Shown piece after piece: positions 50,576 to 59,306 of a stretch of DNA of 64,000 nt. Position 1 is the first letter of the stretch; the number at the start of each line of letters is the position of its first letter. The position numbers were made by a program, and so were the translations under genes. Origin of the DNA: Faecalibacterium sp. I3-3-89 (GTDB lineage: Bacteria > Bacillota > Clostridia > Oscillospirales > Ruminococcaceae); the NCBI RefSeq assembly GCF_023347275.1, contig NZ_CP094468.1:2108001-2172000 (forward strand), given 5' to 3'. The notes under the pieces are model-generated. The model had not been told where the DNA came from. It made no database searches and saw only the letters and a list, made by a program, of their open reading frames with translations.

Positions 50576-50764
50576 TCACTGGATGCTGTTCAGCCGGGTG
50601 CGCAGCGATTCCGACATATTTTCCACGTCCAGATTGCAGAGCACATATTGCAGCTGCTCCTGCATCTGGTATAAGTAGTTGCGGATGGCACGGGCATCCT
50701 CCGCGTCCATGTTCTCGCTCAGATGGGGCAGGCCGATCTTCGAAAGCCCTGTGACACTTGCCAT
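50576..50764 (-). CDS. Small phage protein
   Basis: A 62-residue helical acidic protein (ARAIRNYLYQMQEQLQYVLC). It ends 13 bp before the ejection-like gene and starts one base after the tail-like protein's stop. Unknown family; small proteins at this place are common in phage head-tail modules. Confidence 0.55.
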   Translation of the reverse strand: MASVTGLSKIGLPHLSENMDAEDARAIRNYLYQMQEQLQYVLCNLDVENMSESLRTRLNSIQ

Positions 50765-50765
50765 A

Positions 50766-52649
50766 TCAGTTCACCTCCTGTGCCAGAATGCCGCCTCTCG
50801 CGGCGGCGCTCGTCCGGGTCAGGCTGCGCAGGGTGATCTGCCCCCGGCCCTTCAGCCGCAGCCGCAGGCTCCCGCACCGCCGGGGCACGAAGGGGATGTC
50901 GAAGCAGCGCCGCCCGTCGGCCGTCCTCTGGGCCAGTGTCTCCCACGCCCCGCCGTCATAGCTCACCGCCAGCTCGAAGCGGCTCTTCGCCTCGGCCTCG
51001 AGCCGGAGGGTCAGCCGGGAAAGATACTGTTCTTCCGGGCGGTCCAGCCCGATGTCCCCGCTGACCAGCTCGAACCGCACCTCCTCTTCGAGGCCGTCGG
51101 CCCGCTGCCAGTTCTCCTCCCGCTCCGCATCCGCCGCCCAGACCGCCTTGCCATCCCAGAGGTAGAGCTGTCCGCCGCTGCCGGTCATCTCGTAGGAGCA
51201 GACGTCCTCCTCCTGCCACAAGCCCCGCTCGGTGTCGTAGACCAGCAGCCGGACGGTCTGGGCTTCGCCGCTGCCCCGCACGAGATGCAGGTAATACCGC
51301 CCGTCCAGCGCACCGCCCAGAGCTGACTTCACGTTCCGCAGCCGGGCCGGGTCGAGGGCCGTCGAGACCTTGGTGGGGATGCTTCCATCCCATGCCATCA
51401 CGCCGTCGGGCGAGAGATAGTAGAGCGTCTCGTTGATGACGCAGAGGCTCCGGGCCGCGCCCTTTGCCACGCCCCGGCAGCGCAGACTGCTCAGCTGGAA
51501 ATCCGAGGGCTTGGAGCCATAGAGCTTGTGGAGAGTATTCTCCTTGAAGAAAAGTGCATATCCCATGCAGGTGGCCGCGCCAGTGAACGCCCCGTCGCTG
51601 CCCACGGTCACAGCATAGCTGTCGGCGGCGATGCCCCGGTAGGAGAACCAGTTGGACGGGTCGCCCAGCTTGCAGGCGTAGATGACGTTCTCCTTGCTGG
51701 AACAGCCCCATATCCGGTTGTCGCACTCGGTCAGATAGTCCATGTCCGGCACCCGGCGCTCCAGCCTCACCGTCTCCGCCGAGACGAACTCCCGTCTGAC
51801 GCTGCCGTCTAGACTCACCCACCGCACCGCTGCGCCGGTGCGGGTCAGACGGCCATAGAACCACTCGCCGCCGGGGTCGGCCCTGACCCGCAGGGCGTCC
51901 TCTCTGGCGTCGCAGACGATGCGGTCGCCGTCCAGCCCGCTCCACTGCCCGGCCTGCTCTGCACCCGAGCCGCTGAGGGCCACGGTGTCCTCGGCCCGGA
52001 AATTTGCGCCGACGCCCTTGGCCGAAATGCGGCAGCAGTCCAGCACCACCGCCGACCAGTTGCCCGACGCCTCGCTGTACACCTCCAGCGTGCTCTCGCT
52101 GCTCCATGGCTTCTCCGGGTCCTCCACCCGGAGGAAGAGCTGCCCATCCTTCGGATCTTCCGGCTCCGAAGGGCCGCTTCCGCTCACCTCGTAGACCCTG
52201 CCTTCGGCGTCGCAGGGTGCAAACTCCACGCTGGCGTTCGCCCCCGACCACACCGCCCCCAGTGCGCTCACCTCCCGGCTGACGGTGTCGAAGGCCAGCT
52301 TGTCCGGGAAGATCAGAATTTTTGTCCCGATGCCCACCAGCGTCTTTTTTCCGTCCTCCACCGCGTTCTCTAGGGTCACTTCCAGCTCGTCGGGGTCGTC
52401 CGGGGTGTAGACGAGTCTGGTGCCGCAGACCATCAGCAGGCCGTTCAGGTGATACATCCCGTTCAGCTCTGCCGTCTCCCGCAGCTTCCGGCGGGGCAGA
52501 CGGGTGCTCAGGGCCGGGAAGTTCCGGGCCGAAAAGTTGATGCCCGCGCTGTACTCCGCCTCGGTGCAGCTGTACGTCTCGTTCAGCCCGCCGAACACCC
52601 GCAGCATATTCCGGGTGTTCTTCAGGCCGTTCCGGTTCGCAAGGATCAT
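50766..52649 (-). CDS. Beta-propeller-like phage tail/stabilisation protein
   Basis: A 627-residue, strand-rich protein. Its start NRNGLKNTRNMLRVFGGLNE and internal repeats (NRIWGCSSKENVIYACKLGD, PSNWFSYRGIAADSYAVTVG, LYYLSPDGVMAWDGSIPTKV) match the tail tubular protein B/stabilisation type of short-tailed phages. The C-terminal 150 residues form another beta domain. It lies 14 bp after the adaptor-like gene. Confidence 0.6.
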   Translation of the reverse strand: MILANRNGLKNTRNMLRVFGGLNETYSCTEAEYSAGINFSARNFPALSTRLPRRKLRETAELNGMYHLNGLLMVCGTRLVYTPDDPDELEVTLENAVEDGKKTLVGIGTKILIFPDKLAFDTVSREVSALGAVWSGANASVEFAPCDAEGRVYEVSGSGPSEPEDPKDGQLFLRVEDPEKPWSSESTLEVYSEASGNWSAVVLDCCRISAKGVGANFRAEDTVALSGSGAEQAGQWSGLDGDRIVCDAREDALRVRADPGGEWFYGRLTRTGAAVRWVSLDGSVRREFVSAETVRLERRVPDMDYLTECDNRIWGCSSKENVIYACKLGDPSNWFSYRGIAADSYAVTVGSDGAFTGAATCMGYALFFKENTLHKLYGSKPSDFQLSSLRCRGVAKGAARSLCVINETLYYLSPDGVMAWDGSIPTKVSTALDPARLRNVKSALGGALDGRYYLHLVRGSGEAQTVRLLVYDTERGLWQEEDVCSYEMTGSGGQLYLWDGKAVWAADAEREENWQRADGLEEEVRFELVSGDIGLDRPEEQYLSRLTLRLEAEAKSRFELAVSYDGGAWETLAQRTADGRRCFDIPFVPRRCGSLRLRLKGRGQITLRSLTRTSAAARGGILAQEVN

Positions 52650-52663
52650 CTGTCAGCCCTCCT

Positions 52664-53047
52664 TCACCAGCGCCACCTACTGCCCCGTACGGGCCGGTAG
52701 TTCCGCCGCAGCCACCCGGCCAGCTCGGCCAGAATGCTGTTGTATTGAGCCTGCTCCCCGGCGTAGCGGTCGTTCTCTCCCAGCGCGGCGTCGGTCATGG
52801 CGCACAGGTAGTGGGGGTACAAGCTGTCGAAGGGCGGCGGCACCAGCAGCACATCGTCGTCCCGCAGGCCGTCGTCCCATGCGAGATCCGCCCCCACGCC
52901 CTCCCGGCTGTCGGCACCGCTGGGGCGGAAGAACCGCTCCCGCAGCATCCCGTCCACCTCGCACAGCCACCGCTGCCGGGTCCGGGCCGCGACACGGCTG
53001 CCCGGGCGCAGCTCCTCAGCCCGCTCCATCGCTTCTCCTACCGTCAT
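52664..53047 (-). CDS. Phage head-tail adaptor-like protein
   Basis: A 127-residue helical protein (RVAARTRQRWLCEVDGMLRE, ALGENDRYAGEQAQYNSILA and a basic end RRNYRPVRGSRW). The helical size class and position between capsid and tail proteins suit a head-tail connector or tail tube A. RBS AGGAGG precedes the start. No direct family proof. Confidence 0.5.
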   Translation of the reverse strand: MTVGEAMERAEELRPGSRVAARTRQRWLCEVDGMLRERFFRPSGADSREGVGADLAWDDGLRDDDVLLVPPPFDSLYPHYLCAMTDAALGENDRYAGEQAQYNSILAELAGWLRRNYRPVRGSRWRW

Positions 53048-53127
53048 AAAAAGCCTCCTTTCGCTTTTTCCAAAAAAGCCCGGCAGCGGCGGCCTTTCTC
53101 TGCCGTTTCTGCCGGGCCGCGTTTCTC

Positions 53128-53343
53128 TTACTGGGCCGCAGTCTCTGCTGCAGCGATGCGGGCGGCGGTGTACTCATCCTGCTGCTGGCTGTGCTCCAGC
53201 ACCTCAGCCACCTCAGGCGGCACCTCCACCTCCACGCCCCGGCGGATCTTGTAGTTCACGCCGTTGACGCTGACGAACAGGTCGCCCTTGTAGCGGCTGT
53301 TGTCCTTGAACAGCCGGATGCGGACATTCTTCTTTTCTTCCAT
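53128..53343 (-). CDS. Small phage head protein
   Basis: A 71-residue protein: a beta head (VRIRLFKDNSRYKGDLFVSV, NGVNYKIRRGVEVEVPPEVA) and a Gln/Ala helix at the end. Small proteins with this V-x-I-x-L-F-K-D/RYKGD layout follow N4-gp56-type capsid genes in gut phages. Its role in the head is unproven. Confidence 0.6.
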   Translation of the reverse strand: MEEKKNVRIRLFKDNSRYKGDLFVSVNGVNYKIRRGVEVEVPPEVAEVLEHSQQQDEYTAARIAAAETAAQ

Positions 53344-53454
53344 GGCTTTCTCCTTCCCACGGGCCTGCTCTTGTAAGCGAGGCCCGCCCTTTCTGTTTTT
53401 TACCGGACCTTTCTCGTCCAGCGCAGAGCTGTCACCGCAGGTGACTGAGAGGGC

Positions 53455-54474
53455 TTAATTCGCCGCCGCAGTACCCGAGTAACTGGACACGCTCTCAATA
53501 CGCACCATATACTGTTCCACCAGACGTTCCGCCGCACGCATCCCCTTCCAGCCCACGGAAGCGCGCTGGTTCAGCGGGTCGTCGCCGTAGCCCAGCTGCT
53601 TGACGATGTGCTCCAGACCGCCGCCTTCCAGCTCGGTGACGCCGTAGGCGTGGGCACCCAGCACCAGAGTGCCGAACACGGCCAGACCCGTCGGGCAGGT
53701 GCCGTCCTTCCAGATCTTCGCCTCGCTGGTCTCGATAAAGCGGATGTTGCCCAGCTTGCCGATCTCGCCGCGGTACATGGTCTCGGGGTCGGCGTACTTG
53801 TGGGCCTCGATGAACTCCTTGCAGGTCTTGAGGTCGTAGGCCGCATAGGGGTGGATGATGGCGATGTAGCTGTCGCCGATGGGGTCAGCATTCATCGCGC
53901 CCAGCTGCGCCGCCGCCTGAAAGAACAGCTTCGGGGTCAGGGTGCAGCTCTTATCCAGCGCTTTGCGGCTGGTGACAGCCGTCTCGGTGCCATCCTCCCC
54001 CAGCTTCGGCGCATAGATGACATTGGTGCCGCCGGCCAGCACATCGCGGGTGATGCTGTCCATGGTGCGGCCGGCCTGACTGGCCAGCACACGGGTCGCC
54101 TGCACCACATTGTTGTCGATGGCGGTCATCTGCAAAACATCGGTCAGCGGGGTCCAGCCGCCATACTGGTGGAGGTCGCTGGTGATGGTGGTGACATTCA
54201 GGGCCTGACCGTTGGGGGTCACGCCCTCGGTCAACGGGGTGTCGGCCTTGGGCAGGCTGTCGTACTTGCGGAACTCGATGGTCTTGCCACCGTTCTGGGG
54301 CACGGGGTAGTAGTCCGCGAACTGATCGTGCACCAGACGCGGCTCGGCCTGATCGATGAGGCGCTTTTCGTAGAAGGTCTTCATTTCCTTGGTCATGGTG
54401 CCGGTGGTGTTCTGCAGGCTTGCAGAAGCGTCGGCAAAGAGCTGGAGATCCATCTTCATATTGTCGTTTTTCAT
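53455..54474 (-). CDS. Major capsid protein, N4-gp56 family
   Basis: A 339-residue HK97-fold capsid protein of the N4-gp56 family (KTFYEKRLIDQAEPRLVHDQ, YYPVPQNGGKTIEFRKYDSL, GGWTPLTDVLQMTAIDNNVV, LKTCKEFIEAHKYADPETMY). Close to the N-terminus it has MDLQLFADA: LQLFA at residues 10-14 matches the site used by the Prp protease in ribosomal protein L27. So its N-terminus is probably trimmed by the Prp-like domain encoded just upstream. Confidence 0.85.
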   Translation of the reverse strand: MKNDNMKMDLQLFADASASLQNTTGTMTKEMKTFYEKRLIDQAEPRLVHDQFADYYPVPQNGGKTIEFRKYDSLPKADTPLTEGVTPNGQALNVTTITSDLHQYGGWTPLTDVLQMTAIDNNVVQATRVLASQAGRTMDSITRDVLAGGTNVIYAPKLGEDGTETAVTSRKALDKSCTLTPKLFFQAAAQLGAMNADPIGDSYIAIIHPYAAYDLKTCKEFIEAHKYADPETMYRGEIGKLGNIRFIETSEAKIWKDGTCPTGLAVFGTLVLGAHAYGVTELEGGGLEHIVKQLGYGDDPLNQRASVGWKGMRAAERLVEQYMVRIESVSSYSGTAAAN

Positions 54475-54532
54475 GTCATTTGTCCTTTCTTTTCCTTGCT
54501 TTTTGACCCCTCCTGCATCGGAGAGGTTTTCT

Positions 54533-55474
54533 TCAGAAACTGATCTTTACCCCGTGCATCGCACGGCGTTCCAGCGCCTCGCGCTGGGCGCGGGTCATGT
54601 TGGCCACATCGGCGCGGGTGACGGCTGCGCCGCTGGGGCTGGTGCCGTTCTCCGCCGGGCGGGCCGAGCGCTGGCGGATGCGCTCCACGACGCCCTGCTC
54701 CACAGTCCGGGCAGTCTGCTGCAGCGCATCACTGTAATGGGCCAGACGGTAGGCATCCCCCATCCGCATCCCGGGCAGTTCCATCAGACGGCGCATTTCG
54801 GGGTTCGCAAGCTCCTGCCGGAGCGAGAAGCCCGGGACGTCCCGGCGGATCATCGCTTCCTCTGCGGCCCAGCGGGCGTGGAGGGCACGGACGGTGTTTT
54901 CTCCCGCCTGCAGGCCCGGGACAGGCGGGAGCGGCGCAGGACGTTCCTGCGGTGCAGGCGGCTCTTCCGGCTTTTCCGGTGCAGTCTGCGCCGGCACCTC
55001 CGGAGTCTCCCCGCTGCCCTCGTCGGCCCTCATGGTGCCGGAGGCAATGGCCTGCTGGGCCTGTGCGTGGCTGAGGGCGGGGGCGGAAGTGCCTTCACCG
55101 CCATCTGCAAACATCTGCAAGTCCACCATCGCCTGTTCGCCCCGGCCGCTCAGGTCGGCAAAGCGGACATGGTCCGGGTAGCGCTCTGCCAGCAGGGCAA
55201 AGCCTGCCTTGGCGAACTCGAAGGCCCCCTCCACCCACGGCTTCTGGGGCGCAGCCGCCGTCACCGCCAGACGCGGGCCGTCCGGCTCGTCCCATGCGCC
55301 GCTCTTTGTCCCCTCCTCGCCCGCCAGCAGGGCGCAGAGGGTCTGCATCAGGGTGCTTGCTCCTGCACACACGATGTCCTGCCCAGCGGGGGCATAGCCC
55401 GCGTGGCCCGAGGCCTCCAACCGGCAGGTGGGGCCTGCCGGGCCGTCCAGCTCGGTATAGTTCACTTTTATCAT
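54533..55474 (-). CDS. Prp-like cysteine protease fused to a scaffold-like region
   Basis: A 313-residue two-part protein. Residues 1-110 are a ribosomal-processing-protease (Prp/YsxB) domain with the catalytic dyad His24 (ASGHAGYA) and Cys36 (DIVCAGASTLMQ). Residues 119-123 are LQMFA followed by DGG, a Prp-type site. Residues 124-313 are disordered, Pro/Glu-rich and then helical, like a phage scaffold. Cleavage at the linker would free the protease from the scaffold. It overlaps the portal gene by ATGA and precedes the capsid gene. Confidence 0.75.
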   Translation of the reverse strand: MIKVNYTELDGPAGPTCRLEASGHAGYAPAGQDIVCAGASTLMQTLCALLAGEEGTKSGAWDEPDGPRLAVTAAAPQKPWVEGAFEFAKAGFALLAERYPDHVRFADLSGRGEQAMVDLQMFADGGEGTSAPALSHAQAQQAIASGTMRADEGSGETPEVPAQTAPEKPEEPPAPQERPAPLPPVPGLQAGENTVRALHARWAAEEAMIRRDVPGFSLRQELANPEMRRLMELPGMRMGDAYRLAHYSDALQQTARTVEQGVVERIRQRSARPAENGTSPSGAAVTRADVANMTRAQREALERRAMHGVKISF

Positions 55475-57246
55475 CTCATTTCTCCTTTCTGCGTCTTCAT
55501 CGCCCTCGCCATCGCCGCCGTGCTCAGTTCCTCCGCCGGGCCGCTCAGCTTGGGCGGGGCAGGCTGTTCCTGCGCTTCCAGCAGGCCCGTCAGCCGGGCC
55601 ATCTGAGCCTGCATCTGTGCCAGCTGCCGGGCAAGGGTGCCGTTCTGCCGCACCCGCTGGCGCACCTTCTCAATGCCCTCGAAGTCCATCATTTCCAGTG
55701 CCGCCAGCGCCGCATCGGCGTTGGCCGGGGCAAAAAAGCCCAGCTGATAGCACTCCTTGGCCGTCTCATTCTGGGAAAGACGGCTGAAGGTAGACTTCTT
55801 CTCCGCGCTCACCACGATGTCGAACACCGGCTCACGGCTGCCCAGCTCCACACCGCCCACGACCTTCGCCGGCCGGGCGCGGAGCACCTCGCCCGAAAAC
55901 CGGACAAACTCGCTCTCGCCGCCCTTTCCCGTGATGCGGAAGATGCGCTCCTCGTCGTAGAACTGCCGCATCAGCTCGATGATGAGGTAGCACTCCTTGG
56001 CAAATGCCCGGTACGCGCTCTTGAGCATATCCCGGCTGAGCTTGCTGCCCGCCTCCTGCAAAGCAGCGATGGCCGAAGCCGCCGTGACGCCTCCGGCAGT
56101 GCCGCCCTGCGTCATGTCGCGGTTGCCGCTGATCTCCTTCAGCTCCTCGATGCGGCTGTTGCGGTAGCTCAGGCTGTTGCCCTGCAGTCCCGCCGTCTGC
56201 ATCGGCCGGAAGCTGTCGTCGTTCAGCCGCCCCGCCACATGGATGATGTCTCGGGACAGGTCGGTCAGCTCCTCCTCGTTGACCCCTGCTGTGTCGCTCA
56301 GGACATACCGCTGCCGGGCCGAGAGCAGGACGTTCTCGTCCATGGCGTGGTTCATCCGGTCGATGGCGGTCTGGCATTCCTTCATCACGTCGATGTACCC
56401 GAAACCAGCCGGGCTGTCCTCCTCCATGAACAGCGGGTCGAACACAAAAGGATACCTGCCGTGGTCGTAGAATCCCCGTTCGGCCAGTGCCGTGTCGTTC
56501 TCGCTGGCGTAGAGCACCACGCCGTTGCAGAACTTGCAGTAGTGCAGCACGCTCCGGCCCTCCGGCGAGAGCTTTTTGTAGTACCAGTCCACCACGACGC
56601 TCTTGCTGCTGGTGTCGAGGCCGCCGTCGTGGATGTAGCGGGGCACATCGAGGACGCTGGCGGTGTGCCCTGCCAGTTGAGGCCAGCGCTCTTCCAGCTG
56701 GTTCGAGTCCGCCAGACTCAGCGAAAAGAAATGGGGCGACGCCTGAATGTCGTCCACGCCCGGCTCCCAGTAGAGCATCAGCAGGTTCATGGGCCGGATG
56801 CTGATCTCGCCCACGCCGCCCCGCTGCTCCGGGTCCCAGAACACCCCCTTGACGCCGGTGCCCTGCTTGAGCTTGCGCCACCATGTGTCGCTGTACACCT
56901 GCTCGTAGTCAGCCTGTTCCAGCACTACGGGCAAAACGCTGGAAAGCGCCTGTGCCGCAGCCTCATCGTCCTCGGCCCGGGGCAGGACGTTGGGGCTGGG
57001 GTAGTTGTCCATCGCGTCGGCGTGCTTGTTGGCGATGGAGTTGAACAGCCACCCGCTGGACGGCTGGGGCTTGCCCTCCATCATGGGGTTCTGGTAGTTC
57101 TTCCAGTGCCCCATCCGGAACCACAGCTCGTTATCCACCAAGCGCTTGTCCAGCGCCGCCTTGCCTGCCTTGTACCGCTGCAAGATCTGTGCCGCCTCGC
57201 CCACCTCCTCCGGCCCGATGGGCGGCTTTTCTCTCATCTCGTCCAA
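55471..57246 (-). CDS. Phage portal protein
   Basis: A 591-residue portal protein. Features are the N-terminal LWFRMGHWKNYQNP, EQADYEQVYSDTWWRKLKQG, PLFMEEDSPAGFGYID, a long helix (CQTAIDRMNHAMDE), and a Gln-rich C-terminal coiled tail. TTG 57246 lies 5 bases after AAAGGAG; ATG 57237 is the alternative. It forms the ring through which DNA enters the head. Next to the terminase gene, as usual. Confidence 0.8.
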   Translation of the reverse strand: MDEMREKPPIGPEEVGEAAQILQRYKAGKAALDKRLVDNELWFRMGHWKNYQNPMMEGKPQPSSGWLFNSIANKHADAMDNYPSPNVLPRAEDDEAAAQALSSVLPVVLEQADYEQVYSDTWWRKLKQGTGVKGVFWDPEQRGGVGEISIRPMNLLMLYWEPGVDDIQASPHFFSLSLADSNQLEERWPQLAGHTASVLDVPRYIHDGGLDTSSKSVVVDWYYKKLSPEGRSVLHYCKFCNGVVLYASENDTALAERGFYDHGRYPFVFDPLFMEEDSPAGFGYIDVMKECQTAIDRMNHAMDENVLLSARQRYVLSDTAGVNEEELTDLSRDIIHVAGRLNDDSFRPMQTAGLQGNSLSYRNSRIEELKEISGNRDMTQGGTAGGVTAASAIAALQEAGSKLSRDMLKSAYRAFAKECYLIIELMRQFYDEERIFRITGKGGESEFVRFSGEVLRARPAKVVGGVELGSREPVFDIVVSAEKKSTFSRLSQNETAKECYQLGFFAPANADAALAALEMMDFEGIEKVRQRVRQNGTLARQLAQMQAQMARLTGLLEAQEQPAPPKLSGPAEELSTAAMARAMKTQKGEMR

Positions 57247-57350
57247 TGTAACTCCTTTCTGCCCTCTGTCGCAGGGCACTTCCGTTTCTACCGCTGGCGG
57301 GCTTTGCTCGTCCAGCTCAGACCTGCCCGGCCTGCCAACGCCTCTCCCTT

Positions 57351-58799
57351 TCACACCCTCAGAAATCTCGCCCTCCCATGCAGCTCCAGCGGGTCATCCC
57401 GCACCGTCGGCTCGGCGATCTGCCGGGGCGGCGAGATGGGGTTCTCCATCAGCACATAGCGGCACTCGTCGTAGATATGATCCTCCTGCCGGGTGTCGAT
57501 GTCCTCCACATTGCTCTCGTCGTACACAAGGTTCGGGATGGTGCGGATGAAGTGTTTGCAGGTATGGAACACCTGCAGCATCGGCCTGCCCTCCTCGTCG
57601 AAATGCAGCCGGTAGTGGAACTGCATCTTGCCCGCCAGACGGGTGTGGTCGCCGGGCCTCCAATGCAGGAAATTCGGGCTTTTCTCCTGCATATCCGCGA
57701 CGCTCTCGCCCCGGCTCTGGTCAAAGATGGCCGGGTCGGCGATGCCTGTGATCACCCGCCCCCGGAGCATCGGGTCGTTCTGCTCGGCCTCCCGGATGCG
57801 CCGGGCCTGTTCCACCGGGTCGAGGTGCGTTCCCTCGTCGGGTCGGCCCGTGCAGCCGTAAAGCTCCTTGATGCGGTAGAGCCGCCCCTCCTCGTCCGCC
57901 GCGTACCACCCCACCGAGAACGGCTTCGAATAGCCGAAGTCATACCCCCGGTAGATTTTCCAGTGCTTCGGGATGGCAAAGGGCGCGATGACATGGGTCC
58001 AGCGCTGGTCCTCGTAATGCTTCGGGTCGTTCCGCCACTCGGTGAACACCTGCCCGGAAAAGCTGTCCCAGCTGCCATAGAGCAGCGCCTGCTTTTCCGC
58101 CTCCGGCATGACTGCGAGGCTGGCCAGATAGCCCGGGTCGTTCTTCAGCAGGGCGGGGTTGTCAAAGACGCTGGACGGGATGAACACCCTCGCCCGCCGG
58201 AGCATCTTTTCCGTACCGTCCGGCATCTGCACCGTGCACTCCTCCTCAATGGGGGTTCCGGGCGGGGCAGGAGTGATGAACCTTGCCTTGACCCAGCCGT
58301 GGCCCACCCCGCCGGGGTTGGTGGTGGCCCGCAGGTACACCCGTGTGCCGGGGCCGGTGGGACGGTTGCGGCTCATCATATAGCTGTACTCCTCCCACTC
58401 GAAGTGGGTCAGCTCATCGAAGCCGATGAAGTCGAAGGCCTTGCCCTGATAGTTCGTCCGGTCTTTCGTGTACTGCATCGAGCCGAAGTAGATCTTCGCC
58501 CCGCTGGGGAAGACCCACACATGACTCGTGGCGTTGTACTGCGCCTCCGGGAAAGCCCGGAGATAGTAGCGCTGGCTCTTGTCCACGAGGTCGGACAGCT
58601 GCGGGTAGGTCTTGCGGAGGATGAGCGCCCGGTAGTGGGGGATGTGCACCTGCCGCAGTGCCTCGATGACGAGGGCGTCGCTCTTTCCGCCGCCTGCCGC
58701 GCCGCCGTAAAGCGCCTCCGGCTCAGGCCGCCGCATAAATTCCAGCTGCCTCGGCTGGGGCTTCCAGACGATGTTCCGCTCCTTGTTTTCTTCCATCAT
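57351..58799 (-). CDS. Phage terminase large subunit
   Basis: A 483-residue packaging ATPase/nuclease. Walker A-like ALYGGAAGGGKSDALVI near residues 30-45, Walker B-like AFDFIGFDELTHFEWEE, the motif III NPGG loop (RATTNPGGVGHGWVK), and nuclease residues in GYDFGYSKPFSVGW and TGIADPAIF. Start is ATG 58799 with GGAGGAGG before it; longer frames upstream have no RBS. It overlaps the 94-residue gene by ATGA. Confidence 0.85.
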   Translation of the reverse strand: MMEENKERNIVWKPQPRQLEFMRRPEPEALYGGAAGGGKSDALVIEALRQVHIPHYRALILRKTYPQLSDLVDKSQRYYLRAFPEAQYNATSHVWVFPSGAKIYFGSMQYTKDRTNYQGKAFDFIGFDELTHFEWEEYSYMMSRNRPTGPGTRVYLRATTNPGGVGHGWVKARFITPAPPGTPIEEECTVQMPDGTEKMLRRARVFIPSSVFDNPALLKNDPGYLASLAVMPEAEKQALLYGSWDSFSGQVFTEWRNDPKHYEDQRWTHVIAPFAIPKHWKIYRGYDFGYSKPFSVGWYAADEEGRLYRIKELYGCTGRPDEGTHLDPVEQARRIREAEQNDPMLRGRVITGIADPAIFDQSRGESVADMQEKSPNFLHWRPGDHTRLAGKMQFHYRLHFDEEGRPMLQVFHTCKHFIRTIPNLVYDESNVEDIDTRQEDHIYDECRYVLMENPISPPRQIAEPTVRDDPLELHGRARFLRV

Positions 58800-59080
58800 G
58801 CCTCCTCCACCGGCGGCAGCAGCACCACGCCGCATTCCCGCCCTTCTTCCTCCATTTCTTGGTCGTTCAGGGTCTTCGTCACGCCTGTCAGGTCTTTCAG
58901 CACGGCGGTGGCCTCCTTGAGATCCTTCATGAGGCCGGTGTCGGTGCTTTTTTCCTTCCGGGCCGCACGCTGGCGGGCGTTCAGGCCCTTGATCTCCTGC
59001 ACCAGCATGGTGCTCAGGGTGTCTGCGGCCTTCTGAAGATTTTTCATCCCATTGGACGCCTCCTGTTTTTCCTGCCCCAT
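58796..59080 (-). CDS. Small phage protein upstream of terminase
   Basis: A 94-residue helical protein (KAADTLSTMLVQEIKGLNAR, KDLKEATAVLKDLTGVTKTL, acidic C-terminus). It occupies the place of a small terminase subunit but no DNA-binding domain is evident. Stop overlaps the large terminase start (ATGA). First gene of the cluster. Confidence 0.5.
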   Translation of the reverse strand: MGQEKQEASNGMKNLQKAADTLSTMLVQEIKGLNARQRAARKEKSTDTGLMKDLKEATAVLKDLTGVTKTLNDQEMEEEGRECGVVLLPPVEEA

Positions 59081-59218
59081 CCTGTGTTCTCACATCCTTT
59101 CGTTCTTTCGTTGGCAAAAGGATACCACGCTTTTTCCCTCCGCAGGAGTACATACTTTTTGATTCGTCTTTGTATCTTTCGCTGCGTTTTATCCCTATAG
59201 TAATATTTTCAGGTAAGA

Positions 59219-59261
59219 AAAATCCCCTGCCTGTGTTCTTTTCCACAGACAGGGGCTTTTT
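59219..59261. terminator. Bidirectional terminator
   Basis: CCCCTGCCTGTG (59224-59235) pairs with CACAGACAGGGG (59244-59255), T5 on the right and A5 on the left. It ends the M16 protease transcript and separates it from the phage cluster. Confidence 0.8.
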
Positions 59262-59306
59262 GCACGATTTTCTGCGCAAAGTCTCCGGGAGGCGCTCCGT
59301 TTTCTT

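Noticed and set aside
55294..57459. 721-codon plus-strand frame opposite portal protein
   Set aside because: Antisense of portal and scaffold genes, Leu/His/Arg-rich, no motif.
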